A DNA stretch of 64,000 nucleotides from JAICXG01 sp963801255. Its GTDB lineage: Bacteria; Verrucomicrobiota; Verrucomicrobiia; Chthoniobacterales; UBA10450. The stretch is from contig CAWDEC010000012.1 of the NCBI GenBank assembly GCA_963801255.1, positions 1 through 64,000 of the forward strand, written 5' to 3'. The position numbers were made by a program, and so were the translations under genes. This document shows, piece after piece, positions 16,322 through 25,278 of this stretch; position 1 is the stretch's first letter, and every line of letters starts with the position of its first letter. The notes below the pieces were generated by a model. That model searched no databases and was not told the origin of the DNA. It saw nothing but the letters and a program-made list of their open reading frames with translations.

Positions 16322-18757
16322 TCACTCCGCCCTTAGTGCGATCATGGGATCGACGCGACTGGCGCGGCGGGCGGGAATCCAGCAGGCGAGGAAGGCGATC
16401 GCGAGAAGCAGGAAGGCTATGAAGGTAAAGGTGACCGGGTCGGTCGCGCTGACGCCGTAGAGGAAGCTCTTAAGAAGTCGCGCACCACCGAGTGCGACTG
16501 AAAGGCCGATAACTGAGCCGATCGCGGCCAGCCACATCCCTTGTTGGACGATCAGTTTTCGCACATCGGAGAGCTGCGCGCCCAAGGCCATTCGTAACCC
16601 GATCTCGCGGGTGCGCCCGGCGACGACGTGCGACATGACGCCATAGATGCCAACTGCGGCGAGGATGAGCGCGAGGACGCCGAAGCTGCCGAGCGCGATC
16701 GCGGCCATGCGGGCTGGGAAAAGCGAGGCGCCCATGTGTTCGGTGAGGGTCTTGGTGCTGTAGATCGGGAGCGCGGGATCGAGCTGTTGGATCACACCTT
16801 TGAGGGCATTGAGTGCGGCGTGCGTGTCACCGCGGACGCGCGCGACGATCGTGGCGCCGCCGTCGTAATCGCGGAAGAAAGGCCGATAGACCGCGGCTTT
16901 CGGATCTTCGCCCAGCGAGTTGTATTTCCCGTCGGGCACGACGCCAACGATTTCCCACCACGGATTATCCGGACCGCGGAAGTTGAAGCGCTTGCCAATC
17001 GGGTCCTGCCCAGGATAAAAGCGCCGGGCGAACGTTTCGTTCACCACGGCGACGCGGCTGTCGGCGGTTTTTTCGTCCATGCGAAAACCGCGGCCTCGAA
17101 GCGGGATGCCCATCGTTTCGAAATAGCCGGGGCCAGCGGTGATGGGGACGGCCTGCGGAAGGTTGCTCGCGCTGGTGAACTCGGCGCCTTCGATGTAGAC
17201 GGTCGTCGAGTTGTAGTTGAGGCCGAGCGGGAGGTTATCGGTCACGGAAACGGACTCCACTTGCGGCAAAGCGGCGGCGCGTTCCAGCGCCTGCGCGTAA
17301 AAGCCGCGCCCGCGCGCTTCGTCGTAGCCCTGCAACGGAAGATCGAAGGAAAGCGCGACGCGGTTCTCGGGCGTAAACCCGGGACGCACTTTCTGGGCGG
17401 CCTGCAATCCGCGCACGATCAAGGCGGCGCTGATGAGCAGCACCAGTGAGAGGGCGACCTGCAGGATTACGAGCGAGTTTCGCAGGCGTGAACGGCGAAA
17501 GCCGGCCATGGAGCTCTCGTCTTTGAGCGCCGGGACGAGCTGCGGCTTCGACGATTGCAGCGCGGGAATGAGGCTGAAGAGAACGCCGGTGGCGAGCGAG
17601 AGGACGAGGGTGAAGGTGAGGACACGCCAATCCGTCCGAAGGTCGAAGAGGAGGTCAACGTCGACGGGCAGGCGGAGATTACGCACGGAGTGGTTGATAA
17701 ACGCGGCGAGCCCGGCACCGCACAGCCCGCCCGCGCAGGAGATGATGAGGCTCTCGGTGAGTAACTGCCGGACGAGTCGCATGCGACTGGCGCCAACGGC
17801 GAGGCGGACGGCAATTTCTTTCCGCCGCTCGGTGGCGCGGGCCAGGAGCAGGTTCGCGAGGTTGACGCAGGCCAGGAGAAGGACGAGCGCGCCGACCGCG
17901 GTGAGGATGCCGGAAAAGCCGAAGACAGCGTTGCGGATCTCCGGCAGGAACAGCCCCGGTTTCGCGAGCAGAATGCCGCGCCCGGCGTTTTCCGGATAAT
18001 CTTTCGCGAGCTGCGCGGTCAGTGTCTGCAGTTCGGCCTGCGCCTGCGCGGTGCTAACGCCGGGTTTCAGTCGGCCGACGACGAATTCGTTGTCGTTCAT
18101 CCGGCGCTCGAGCGAGTTGCTACCGGGCTCTATCTCTTTCGACATCATCATCGGGATGAACATCTCGGCCTGATAGGCTACCTCGGTGCCAATGAACCCT
18201 TTCGGAGCGACACCGACGACGGTGTACGGCCGGCCGTTAAACTGCACAGTGTGGCCGATGATCGAGGGATCAGCGCCGAAGCGGCGTTCCCAGCAGCCGT
18301 AGCTGAGCACTGCGACAGGATGCGATCCGGGGGTCGCGTCTTCCTCCGGCAGAAACGCGCGGCCAAGGGCGGGTTTGACGCCGAGGACGTCGAAGTAGTT
18401 GCCGGACACGAGATAGCCCCAGACGCGCTGGTTACGTCCGCCGTGGCTCAACGCGCTGACAACGATGCGATATGCGGACAGGCCGGAGAGGACGGTGTTG
18501 CGGTCGCGGTAGTCCTTGTAGTTCGGATACGACTGCAGGGTGACATCCGCGCCGTTGTGCAAGGTGCCGTAAAGCTCAACCAGCTGCGATGGTTCATGCA
18601 CCGGCAGCGGGCGCAGCAGCGCGGTATCGAGCAGGCTGAAGATGGAGGTGTTCGCGCCGATGCCGAGCGCCATCGAGATGATGGCAAGCGCGGCGAATCC
18701 CGGTTTTCGGAGAAGTTGGCGAAGGCCGAAGCGGATGTCCTGAAATAGTCGTTCCAT
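16322..18757 (-). CDS. ABC transporter permease of the ADOP (duplicated MacB/FtsX) type
   Basis: An 811-residue membrane protein with the family start RFGLRQLLRKPGFAALAIIS and two tandem MacB/FtsX units: TM1, a periplasmic MacB_PCD region, then ALVLLLACVNLANLLLARAT; the second half repeats this with VALSLVLLISAALIVRG, a second periplasmic region, and VLALILAAVGIYGVMSHVVA then TREIGLRMALGAQ. This is the acidobacterial duplicated orphan permease architecture, usually without its own ATPase gene nearby, as here. MacB-type systems export peptides, lipids or drugs or act as mechanotransducers; the substrate is unknown. Confidence 0.9.
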   Translation of the reverse strand: MERLFQDIRFGLRQLLRKPGFAALAIISMALGIGANTSIFSLLDTALLRPLPVHEPSQLVELYGTLHNGADVTLQSYPNYKDYRDRNTVLSGLSAYRIVVSALSHGGRNQRVWGYLVSGNYFDVLGVKPALGRAFLPEEDATPGSHPVAVLSYGCWERRFGADPSIIGHTVQFNGRPYTVVGVAPKGFIGTEVAYQAEMFIPMMMSKEIEPGSNSLERRMNDNEFVVGRLKPGVSTAQAQAELQTLTAQLAKDYPENAGRGILLAKPGLFLPEIRNAVFGFSGILTAVGALVLLLACVNLANLLLARATERRKEIAVRLAVGASRMRLVRQLLTESLIISCAGGLCGAGLAAFINHSVRNLRLPVDVDLLFDLRTDWRVLTFTLVLSLATGVLFSLIPALQSSKPQLVPALKDESSMAGFRRSRLRNSLVILQVALSLVLLISAALIVRGLQAAQKVRPGFTPENRVALSFDLPLQGYDEARGRGFYAQALERAAALPQVESVSVTDNLPLGLNYNSTTVYIEGAEFTSASNLPQAVPITAGPGYFETMGIPLRGRGFRMDEKTADSRVAVVNETFARRFYPGQDPIGKRFNFRGPDNPWWEIVGVVPDGKYNSLGEDPKAAVYRPFFRDYDGGATIVARVRGDTHAALNALKGVIQQLDPALPIYSTKTLTEHMGASLFPARMAAIALGSFGVLALILAAVGIYGVMSHVVAGRTREIGLRMALGAQLSDVRKLIVQQGMWLAAIGSVIGLSVALGGARLLKSFLYGVSATDPVTFTFIAFLLLAIAFLACWIPARRASRVDPMIALRAE

Positions 18758-19054
18758 GCTTGCGACAGGACACGAGGGTTTGCCGGAGAACCCCGACGAC
18801 GCGTCGGCTCCGCTTCGCGCCTGCGCACATGAGATGCGCGGGCGGGAAGCTTTGGATTCAGGAAACTGGCGGAATGAATCAGGTAAGAGAAATTAGTCGA
18901 CAGTTGGGCCGATAGATCCTTCACCGTGTGGACTGTGGCCGGAGGCAAGAGATAGCCCACCGCCACGATACCAAATCGCAGCGCAAAGACCGAGTCAGGT
19001 CAATCCGGAACACGAACCATCCCCAGGGGGGGTCAGTCCGGGCCCAGATGGATT

Positions 19055-20317
19055 TTAGGGCTGAGGACGTCCCAGTTCCGCCACGGCCAGGTAGTCGTTT
19101 GTGTCAGCTCCGCCTGCAATAAGAACCGTGCGGTCATGTAGCAAAGTCGCCGTGTGATTACTGCGCGTGACTTTGAGGCTCCCGGTGGGAGTCCAAGTGC
19201 CGCTCAGCGGATCGTACAGTTCGGTGCTCGCGGAATAAATGAGATCGTTAATTCCCCCTACAACAAGGACCATGCCGTGTTGCAGCAACGTCGCCGTGTG
19301 AGCAACGCGTGGGGCGTTGAGGCTGCCGGTGGCAGTCCAGGTCCTGCTCACCGGGTCGTAGAGTTCCGCGCTCGCGAGAACGTCGTTCTCGCCTATTCCT
19401 GACGCAATAAGGACCATGCCGTTTGGTAACAACGTCGCCGTGTGGAGGTCGCGCGCGGTATTGAGACTGCCGGTGACAGCCCAGCTCGCGCTCTCCGGGT
19501 CGTAGAGCTCCGCGCTGGCGAGCAAGCCGAGAACGGGATGTCCCGCTGCAACGAGCACCATGCCGTTTTGTAGCAACGTCGCCGTGTGAGCAGCGCGTGC
19601 GGTGTTGAGGCTGCCGGTGGCGGTCCAGGTCCCACTCGCCGGGTCGTACAGCTCCGCGCTGGCCGAAACACCGCCATTGATGTCAAATCCTCCTACAACA
19701 AGGACCATGCCGTTTTGTAGCAACGTCGCCGTGTGAGCAACGCGTGGGGCGTTGAGGCTGCCGGTGACAGTCCAGTTTCCGCTCGCCGGGTCGTACAGTT
19801 CCGCGCTCGCGGAAAAACTGTGTCCATCATCTCCCCCTGCAACAAGGACGACGCCGTTTGGTAGCAACGTCGCCGTGTGGGAACCGCGTGCGGTGTGGAG
19901 GCTGCCTGTGGCAGTCCAGGTGCGGTTCAATGGGTCGTACAGTTCGGCACTCGCGGAAACACGTCGGGCGCTTCCTCCTGCAACGAGGAGCATGCCGTTT
20001 GGTAGCAACGTCGCCGTGTGGTAAGCGCGTGCAGTGTTGAGACTGCCTGTGGGCCTCCAAGTCCAACTTGCCAGGGGAGCGTTGTCAGAGGCGGTAGTAT
20101 TACTGTCCAGCGCATCGAGCCCGATCGCCGCGTTGGGCACCAAAGTCGTGAGTCTGAAGAGCGTATCTTCATCCTCAGCGGTATTCCGATTTGGATAGCC
20201 TGTGTCGCTGCCCGGGGTCGCTGCTAGCGCTGTCGGCGAAAGCCCGAAGCAGGCGAGCAGTAGTGCGATGAGAGCTGGCAGAACTGTTGCGTTTTTGGAC
20301 CGAGTAAGCGGATCCAT
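19055..20317 (-). CDS. secreted Kelch-repeat (galactose-oxidase-like) propeller
   Basis: A 420-residue exported protein: signal peptide (VLPALIALLLACFGLSPTALA), then a segment GYPNRNTAEDEDTLFRLTTL...IGLDALDSNTTASDN, then seven Kelch blades of about 50 residues with the theme TGSLNTARxxHTATLLPNGM followed by VLVAGG...ASAELYDPxSxTW. Seven blades close one propeller. The pre-propeller segment closely resembles the N-terminus of the YadA-like/S74 protein at 51984, which suggests module exchange. A GGAAGAA lies just before the ATG. Function unknown; probably cell-surface. Confidence 0.85.
   Translation of the reverse strand: MDPLTRSKNATVLPALIALLLACFGLSPTALAATPGSDTGYPNRNTAEDEDTLFRLTTLVPNAAIGLDALDSNTTASDNAPLASWTWRPTGSLNTARAYHTATLLPNGMLLVAGGSARRVSASAELYDPLNRTWTATGSLHTARGSHTATLLPNGVVLVAGGDDGHSFSASAELYDPASGNWTVTGSLNAPRVAHTATLLQNGMVLVVGGFDINGGVSASAELYDPASGTWTATGSLNTARAAHTATLLQNGMVLVAAGHPVLGLLASAELYDPESASWAVTGSLNTARDLHTATLLPNGMVLIASGIGENDVLASAELYDPVSRTWTATGSLNAPRVAHTATLLQHGMVLVVGGINDLIYSASTELYDPLSGTWTPTGSLKVTRSNHTATLLHDRTVLIAGGADTNDYLAVAELGRPQP
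19090..20050 (-). repeat. tandem Kelch DNA repeats
   Basis: Seven coding repeats of about 150 bp within the Kelch gene with long near-identical stretches, such as the recurrent GCAACGTCGCCGTGTG. The high similarity at DNA level suggests recent expansion or gene conversion. Confidence 0.75.
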
Positions 20318-20777
20318 GGTTCTTCCTTTCTTTTTCCCGCTAGGTTGCTTCTGCGGTTCACGGGTTCGGAAGGGGCGAAGAACCCAGCGGGAAAATGTCT
20401 TCCGCCTGATTCGAATCCGTTAGAGATGTGCAGTCTGGAGAAAATTGTGTCAGATGGTCAAGCAGGAACTTTCACTACATGCGCACGGAAGAATTACTGG
20501 GGTGCAAGCTGTGCCAGCGCGATCGGAAGCGACAGTTTCACCTCCCTTGGAACGAGGTTGGGTTAGTCCTCTTTTCTTGCATTCATTATCGAGACCGTTT
20601 CTTAGAGTCTTTTCGAATCGGACGCCTTCAATGAATACGTTCCTTGGGCGCGGAGCGATGGTGGCAAACCCAATCTGTCGTTCTCCCAGCGGATATTTCG
20701 ACATGCGCATCAGGCCTTCGGTATAAAGATCGCCGCGTGCTGTTATAAGCTCTGTCGCCTTTTCCTGCGTTCCCAAA
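20318..20777. other. divergent intergenic region, 460 nt
   Basis: Lies between the Kelch gene (minus) and the exonuclease gene (plus). It must hold both promoters, but no convincing -35/-10 pair, RNA gene or conserved ORF was recognised. Open frames here lack family similarity and ribosome sites. Confidence 0.5.
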
Positions 20778-21563
20778 ATGATCGTTCACCTTATCGACGG
20801 CACCTACGAGATCTTCCGTCACTTCTACGGCTTGCGCCGGTTTACGAAAGGCGTGGACAAGCCTTACGGCGCCGTCGTCGGTGTGCTGCAGACTGTTCTC
20901 CAAATAATCGAAAACGAGAACGGCGACACCTACCTTGGCGTCGCTACCGATCATGTGATCGAGTCGTTTCGAAATGGGCTTTGGCCGGGCTACAAGACCG
21001 GCGCCGGCATCGAGCCCGCGTTGCTCGCGCAATTCCACCCGCTTGAGGAGGCGCTCGCGGCGATGGGCGTTGTCATCTGGCCGATGATCGAGCTCGAAGC
21101 CGATGATGCGCTCGCTTCCGCCGCGCATCTCGCAATGAAGGAAAAGAAGGTCCAGAAAGTCGCCATCTGGACGCCCGATAAGGACTTGGCGCAATGCGTA
21201 CGAGGTACGCGCGTCGTGCAAATCGACGGCCGGCGAAAAACGATTCGCGATGCGGCTGGAATACGCGAAAAGTTTGGGGTCGATCCGCCGCTCATTCCAG
21301 ACCTGCTAGCGCTGGTTGGCGATGCGGCCGACGGCTACCCGGGCATCGCTGGGATCGGCGCCAGGACTGCGGCCCAGCTCTTGAATCGCCATGGCCCGAT
21401 CGAAAACTTCCCGTCAGACGTTCTCAGCAAACAACGCGATCTTGCGTTGCTCTTCAAAAAGCTCGCGACCCTGCGCACGGATGCGCCGCTTTTTAAGAAA
21501 GTCGAGACGCTGCGCTGGCGCGGTGCGACGCCCGACATTTCGCGGCTTGGGCGGATCGGATGA
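20778..21563 (+). CDS. stand-alone 5'-3' exonuclease (flap endonuclease-like)
   Basis: A 261-residue FEN/5'-3' exonuclease family protein equivalent to the N-terminal domain of DNA polymerase I, without polymerase domain. Metal-binding acidic residues are visible: Asp7 in IDGTYEIFR, the ELEADDA cluster at about 98-104, TPDKDLAQ, and GDAADGYPGIAGIGARTAAQ, which is the helix-3-turn-helix DNA-binding motif. Such enzymes process flaps and RNA primers, like ExoIX/Xni. Convergent with the cytochrome c gene. No clear ribosome site precedes the ATG. Confidence 0.93.
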   Translation: MIVHLIDGTYEIFRHFYGLRRFTKGVDKPYGAVVGVLQTVLQIIENENGDTYLGVATDHVIESFRNGLWPGYKTGAGIEPALLAQFHPLEEALAAMGVVIWPMIELEADDALASAAHLAMKEKKVQKVAIWTPDKDLAQCVRGTRVVQIDGRRKTIRDAAGIREKFGVDPPLIPDLLALVGDAADGYPGIAGIGARTAAQLLNRHGPIENFPSDVLSKQRDLALLFKKLATLRTDAPLFKKVETLRWRGATPDISRLGRIG

Positions 21564-21658
21564 AAGCGCCGCGGCTGGTGGAGCGCTGCGAGAAGGCTGC
21601 AGGTCGGGCGAAGTGACCCGCCACGCGGGTTGCATCAGTCCGTCCGAATCTTAAGAGT

Positions 21659-22168
21659 CTATTCCTTCTGGCGCAGAAACTCCTGGATGGATGCGGGCAA
21701 TTTGTCGGCGTTGTGCAGGAACTGGCTGACCTGCCAGATCTCCTGGTCGGTTAGTTTTCCAGCCGCTGGCATAGCGCTGAAGCGAATGCCGTTCTTCACC
21801 ACCCAATGTGTCGCGCCCACCGGGTCGTCGGTCACGCCTTTGCCAGGAGGAAGCAGCTGCGGCGGCGGTGGGTAAAACCGCTTCGACATCGTGCCGGACT
21901 CTTGATCGAGTCTGCCATGGCAACCGGCACAGCCCTGCTGATAAATGTGAGCGCCGGCAAGAAGATTGGTCTCATCCGCGGATACCGGCGACTCTTCCCG
22001 CGCACTCTGCCCGATCGAGGCTGCAATGGCTTTGTTCGCCAAGTGCTGTTCCATCGGCAAAGGGCTGCCTTTCGTTCCCATATAAAGCCCGCCCCGCGCG
22101 ACGAAGAGATATTCGGCCGCCACCAGCAGGGCGATTCCGAGGATTAGACCTAAAAGGAATTTGCTCAT
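21659..22168 (-). CDS. membrane-anchored mono-haem cytochrome c
   Basis: A 169-residue protein with an uncleaved N-terminal membrane segment (LLGLILGIALLVAAEYLFVA) and one c-type haem site, CAGCH at residues 80-84, with Met133 in IRFSAMPAA as probable sixth ligand. Pro-rich loop PPPPQLLPPGKG. This is a class I cytochrome c that would carry electrons on the outer face of the inner membrane; partner unknown. It sits between the exonuclease and the WYL-like gene with no respiratory genes nearby. Confidence 0.92.
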   Translation of the reverse strand: MSKFLLGLILGIALLVAAEYLFVARGGLYMGTKGSPLPMEQHLANKAIAASIGQSAREESPVSADETNLLAGAHIYQQGCAGCHGRLDQESGTMSKRFYPPPPQLLPPGKGVTDDPVGATHWVVKNGIRFSAMPAAGKLTDQEIWQVSQFLHNADKLPASIQEFLRQKE

Positions 22169-22248
22169 GCTCGTCTAATAGCCTGTGAGTCGCGAAAACG
22201 GCAGCATTTTATTTTCCGTGGCGCCACCATCAATCGCACAGAGAACCC

Positions 22249-22692
22249 CTAAAGCGACCTCGGTCGCGGTAAGGTGGCGAATATTTCGACCATCGCACTG
22301 TCATCCGGATTATGGGTCGGCAGGGCCTGTTGAAATTTTAACCCAGTTTCCTCGAGCCCGGAAATTTTCGCCAAGTCGAAGAGCTTTGCCATACCCGAGC
22401 GTTTCGCATCTTTCCTGACCGATCGTTCGTAGGCGCGGAGAACCTCGCGACCGGTTGTGCTAAGCCCATATGTTTGAGGTTCAACGATGCGCCGTTTTCC
22501 GTTGTAACTGAATTCCAGGACTGCTTTTCGTTGAATGGCAGAAATGATGAGCGGAACTCGCGCGCCTAAGGCCCCATTGTTAGCTCCACGCTGAGTCTTC
22601 AGCTTTGCCGAGAGTCGGAGGAGTTGCTCAATCTTCCGGATCTTCTCTTCAAACGGCTGTTGAGCCAGCGTGCGGCGCATTTCGATCTTCAT
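22249..22692 (-). CDS. WYL-like domain protein next to nucleotidyltransferase remnant
   Basis: A 147-residue protein: an N-terminal helix FEEKIRKIEQLLRLSAKLK, then a WYL-like strand pattern IISAIQRKAVLEFSYNGKRR, then VEPQTYGLSTTGREVLRAYE. WYL domains sense nucleic-acid ligands in regulators and defence systems. Its ATG overlaps the stop codon of the upstream nucleotidyltransferase-like gene (ATGA), the coupling expected for a two-gene toxin-antitoxin-like or regulatory pair. The partner is broken, so this may be a leftover. An in-frame ATG four codons later is an alternative start. Confidence 0.6.
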   Translation of the reverse strand: MKIEMRRTLAQQPFEEKIRKIEQLLRLSAKLKTQRGANNGALGARVPLIISAIQRKAVLEFSYNGKRRIVEPQTYGLSTTGREVLRAYERSVRKDAKRSGMAKLFDLAKISGLEETGLKFQQALPTHNPDDSAMVEIFATLPRPRSL

Positions 22693-23122
22693 GACTTCGG
22701 CAGTTGCAACTTATACCGGCGCAAGACGTCCTCCAAGAGTGGTCTGTCGATCGAGGCCTGCTCAAGTAATTGCGCGATTCGCGCCAGATCCTTATGTCGG
22801 CCGACACTCGCGGCAATAGCGATGATATACTCGGGGCTAAAGACCTTCGCGGGCACTCCTTCGTATTCGATCTCGCGAGCTTGACGGACCGCTTCTTCGG
22901 TGAGTCCTGTCGCGACAAGAAATTGAACCGGGAAGTCTTTGACCAGGAGATACTCGCGCTCGATGCGCCAGCCGCGCTTCTGCAAATGCGAGTAGATAGC
23001 CGGAATGCCAGCAGTTAGTCCTTTCTCGGCCGCGACAAAGACAATGTCAGACCGGCAGCGACAAGTTCATTGGCGGCGCGAAGAACATCGGCCAACGGGA
23101 TGGCTGGAGACCCCTCGTTCAT
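22689..23122 (-). pseudogene. broken nucleotidyltransferase-like gene (internal deletion and frameshift)
   Basis: From ATG 23122 the frame reads MNEGSPAIPLADVLRAANEL then VAAGL and runs into a stop. The second frame resumes with DIVFVAAEKGL...IYSHLQKRGW and continues as a normal C-terminal half (VKDFPVQFLVATGLTEEAV, EYEGVPAKVFSPEYIIAIAA, EDVLRRYKL). The tail matches nucleotidyltransferases of the MNT/AbiEii-like group. The central catalytic part (Gly-Gly...Asp-x-Asp) that should lie between helix NELVAAGL and the first strand is missing, so both a deletion and a one-base shift are present. An open frame starts at 22985. Eight nucleotides separate it from the thiC stop. Confidence 0.7.
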
Positions 23123-23129
23123 TAGCAGA

Positions 23130-25049
23130 CTACGCCTTCGAGTAAATCTCAGCGCCAGCCTCGGCGAACTCCTGCGCCTTCTGCTCCATTCCGCTTTTTA
23201 GCGCCTCGTCGTTGGAGAGACCTTGTTCGGCGGCGTATTTGCGGACATCCTCCGTTATTTTCATGGAGCAAAAATGAGGCCCACACATACTGCAAAAGTG
23301 GGCGGTCTTTGCGCCTTCTTGAGGGAGAGTTTCATCGTGAAACTCTCTCGCCGTTTCCGGGTCTAACGAGAGATTGAATTGGTCCTCCCAGCGAAACTCG
23401 AAGCGCGCTTTTGAGATGGCGTTGTCGCGATACTGGGCACCGGGATGACCTTTGGCCAGGTCGGCGGCGTGGGCGGCGATCTTGTAGGCAATGACTCCGT
23501 CTTTTACGTCTTTTTTGTTAGGCAGCCCCAGGTGTTCCTTCGGCGTGACGTAACAAAGCATGGCACAGCCGTACCAGCCGATCATGGCGGCGCCGATCGC
23601 GCTTGTGATGTGATCGTAGCCGGGGGCGATGTCGGTGGTAAGCGGGCCTAACGTGTAAAAGGGTGCCTCGTCACACCACTCGAGTTGTTTCTCCATGTTC
23701 TCCTTGATCATGTGCATGGGGATATGGCCCGGGCCTTCGTTCATGACCTGAACATGATGTTTCCAGGCACGTTGAGTAAGCTCGCCCTGGGTGTATAACT
23801 CCGCGAACTGGGCTTCGTCATTCGCGTCAGCAATACTGCCAGGTCTAAGTCCATCGCCGATGGAGAAGCTGACGTCGTAGGCGGCCATGATCTCGCAGAT
23901 CTCGTCCCAATGAGTATAAAGGAAGCTTTCCTCGTGATGAGCGAGACACCACTTAGCCATGATGCTTCCACCACGACTAACTATGCCAGTCATGCGGTTA
24001 GCAGTTAACGGTACATACCTGAGGAGGACGCCGGCGTGGACGGTAAAGTAATCGACCCCCTGCTCCGCCTGTTCGATGAGAGTGTCGCGATAAATCTCCC
24101 AGGTCAGCTCTTCGGCACGTCCGCTGACTTTTTCGAGTGCCTGATAAATCGGCACAGTGCCAATGGGTACGGGCGAATTGCGAATGATCCATTCGCGCGT
24201 GGCGTGGATGTTTTTGCCGGTGGACAGATCCATCACGGTGTCGGCGCCCCACTTGGTCGCCCAACGCATCTTCTCGACTTCTTCCTCGATCGAGCTGGCG
24301 ACGGCGCTGTTGCCGATGTTGGCGTTGATCTTCACGAGGAAGTTACGGCCGATGATCATGGGCTCGGATTCGGGGTGGTTGATGTTAGCCGGAATAATGG
24401 CGCGACCACGGGCGACTTCCTGCCTAACGAATTCGGGAGTTATCTCGCTTGGGATCGCGGCACCGAAGGAGTTACCCGGATGCTGGTGAGCTAACGATTG
24501 GCGTTCAGTTGAGACTTGAGAGTTGAGAGTTGAGAGACGTCCGTTCTCGCGGATGGCGATGAATTCCATTTCCGGCGTGATGATTCCCTGCCGCGCATAC
24601 CAAAGCTGCGTGATGGGATGATCGGCGCTGGCGCGTAGTGGTCTGCGCTTCACGCCGCGGAAGTACTCAAGGCGGTTGCGGCGCTCGGCGCTGCTCGCGA
24701 ACTCTTCGTGGCCGCGGGTGAGATAGCCGTTGTCTTCCGGCTTCACTTCGCGACCCTCGTACTCTGCGCTATCCCCTCGCCTTCGGATCCATTCGACGCG
24801 GATCGGCGACAGACCGTGTGCCGAATCGGATGACAGCTCGGGATCGCCCCAGGAACCGCTGCAATCGTAAACGCGGATCGGCTCGTTAGGCCTTATTTCG
24901 TCATTGAGTGTCTTCGTCTGCGCCTGCGCGATTTCGCGGAATGGGACGCGTACGTCTGGATGCAATTTGCCGCTTACGTAGACTCGCCGACTGTTCGGCA
25001 TTACGTAATCGGAGCTTTGCGGTTCGAGAGAGTCTTTGGTCGCGATCAT
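23130..25049 (-). CDS. thiC: phosphomethylpyrimidine synthase ThiC
   Basis: A 639-residue radical-SAM enzyme that converts aminoimidazole ribotide to HMP-phosphate, the pyrimidine precursor of thiamine. Recognised from INANIGNSAV, MDLSTGKNIHATREWI, PVPIGTVPIYQA, ADANDEAQF, MNEGPGHIPMHMI and the C-terminal [4Fe-4S] ligand motif CSMCGPHFC. An N-terminal Thi-C-associated domain is present. Between GIITPEMEFIAIREN and GAAIPSEITPEFVR lies an unusual stretch (GRLSTLNSQVSTERQS) coded by a short tandem repeat. It is controlled by a TPP riboswitch with terminator about 190-330 nt upstream. No clear ribosome site precedes the ATG. Confidence 0.97.
   Translation of the reverse strand: MIATKDSLEPQSSDYVMPNSRRVYVSGKLHPDVRVPFREIAQAQTKTLNDEIRPNEPIRVYDCSGSWGDPELSSDSAHGLSPIRVEWIRRRGDSAEYEGREVKPEDNGYLTRGHEEFASSAERRNRLEYFRGVKRRPLRASADHPITQLWYARQGIITPEMEFIAIRENGRLSTLNSQVSTERQSLAHQHPGNSFGAAIPSEITPEFVRQEVARGRAIIPANINHPESEPMIIGRNFLVKINANIGNSAVASSIEEEVEKMRWATKWGADTVMDLSTGKNIHATREWIIRNSPVPIGTVPIYQALEKVSGRAEELTWEIYRDTLIEQAEQGVDYFTVHAGVLLRYVPLTANRMTGIVSRGGSIMAKWCLAHHEESFLYTHWDEICEIMAAYDVSFSIGDGLRPGSIADANDEAQFAELYTQGELTQRAWKHHVQVMNEGPGHIPMHMIKENMEKQLEWCDEAPFYTLGPLTTDIAPGYDHITSAIGAAMIGWYGCAMLCYVTPKEHLGLPNKKDVKDGVIAYKIAAHAADLAKGHPGAQYRDNAISKARFEFRWEDQFNLSLDPETAREFHDETLPQEGAKTAHFCSMCGPHFCSMKITEDVRKYAAEQGLSNDEALKSGMEQKAQEFAEAGAEIYSKA
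24508..24538. repeat. heptamer-like tandem repeat inside thiC
   Basis: Direct repeats built on TTGAGAG (TTGAGAC, TTGAGAG, TTGAGAG, TTGAGAG) lie in frame inside thiC and code for the odd STLNSQVSTE stretch, in a variable loop before the catalytic core. Purine/pyrimidine-biased repeats like this are scattered in some verrucomicrobial and planctomycete genomes. Confidence 0.7.
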
Positions 25050-25068
25050 GATCAGGAGCGGATGGTTT

Positions 25069-25222
25069 GAATCAGGAAAACAGGACGACAGGAATAAGAA
25101 GAAATCACGAAGTCTCTTTTGATGCTGCGGGCTCCCGCGCTTCGCACCGCTCCCCGAGCGGCTTTGCCGTCCATCTCGGAAATCCCGATTCCTCGATTCC
25201 TCATTTCCTGTTTTCCTGATTC
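25069..25222. repeat. 17-bp inverted repeat in the thiC leader
   Basis: GAATCAGGAAAACAGGA (25069-25085) is exactly complementary to TCCTGTTTTCCTGATTC (25206-25222). The arms enclose about 120 nt between the riboswitch terminator and the thiC start codon. The RNA could fold into a long stem presenting or hiding the thiC start region, or this may be a small mobile repeat. Confidence 0.7.
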
Positions 25223-25241
25223 GTTAAGTTTTTCGGCCAAC

Positions 25242-25269
25242 AAAAAAGCCATGCGAGATCACGCATGGC
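25242..25269 (-). terminator. intrinsic terminator of the TPP riboswitch
   Basis: On the minus strand an eight-base stem GCCATGCG / CGCATGGC with a six-base loop is followed by TTTTTT. It lies directly after the TPP aptamer and before thiC, so it is the likely expression platform: ligand-bound RNA would end transcription here. Confidence 0.85.
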
Positions 25270-25278
25270 CTAACGAAC

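Noticed and set aside
16628..17449. Plus-strand frame of 273 codons
   Set aside because: Antisense to the ADOP permease, which has convincing motifs on the other strand.
20340..20777. Short plus-strand frames of about 70-90 codons before the exonuclease gene
   Set aside because: Overlapping alternatives in several frames, no ribosome sites, no family likeness.
21616..21630. ACCCGC/GCGGGT hairpin between exonuclease and cytochrome genes
   Set aside because: No T-run on either side; too weak to call a terminator.
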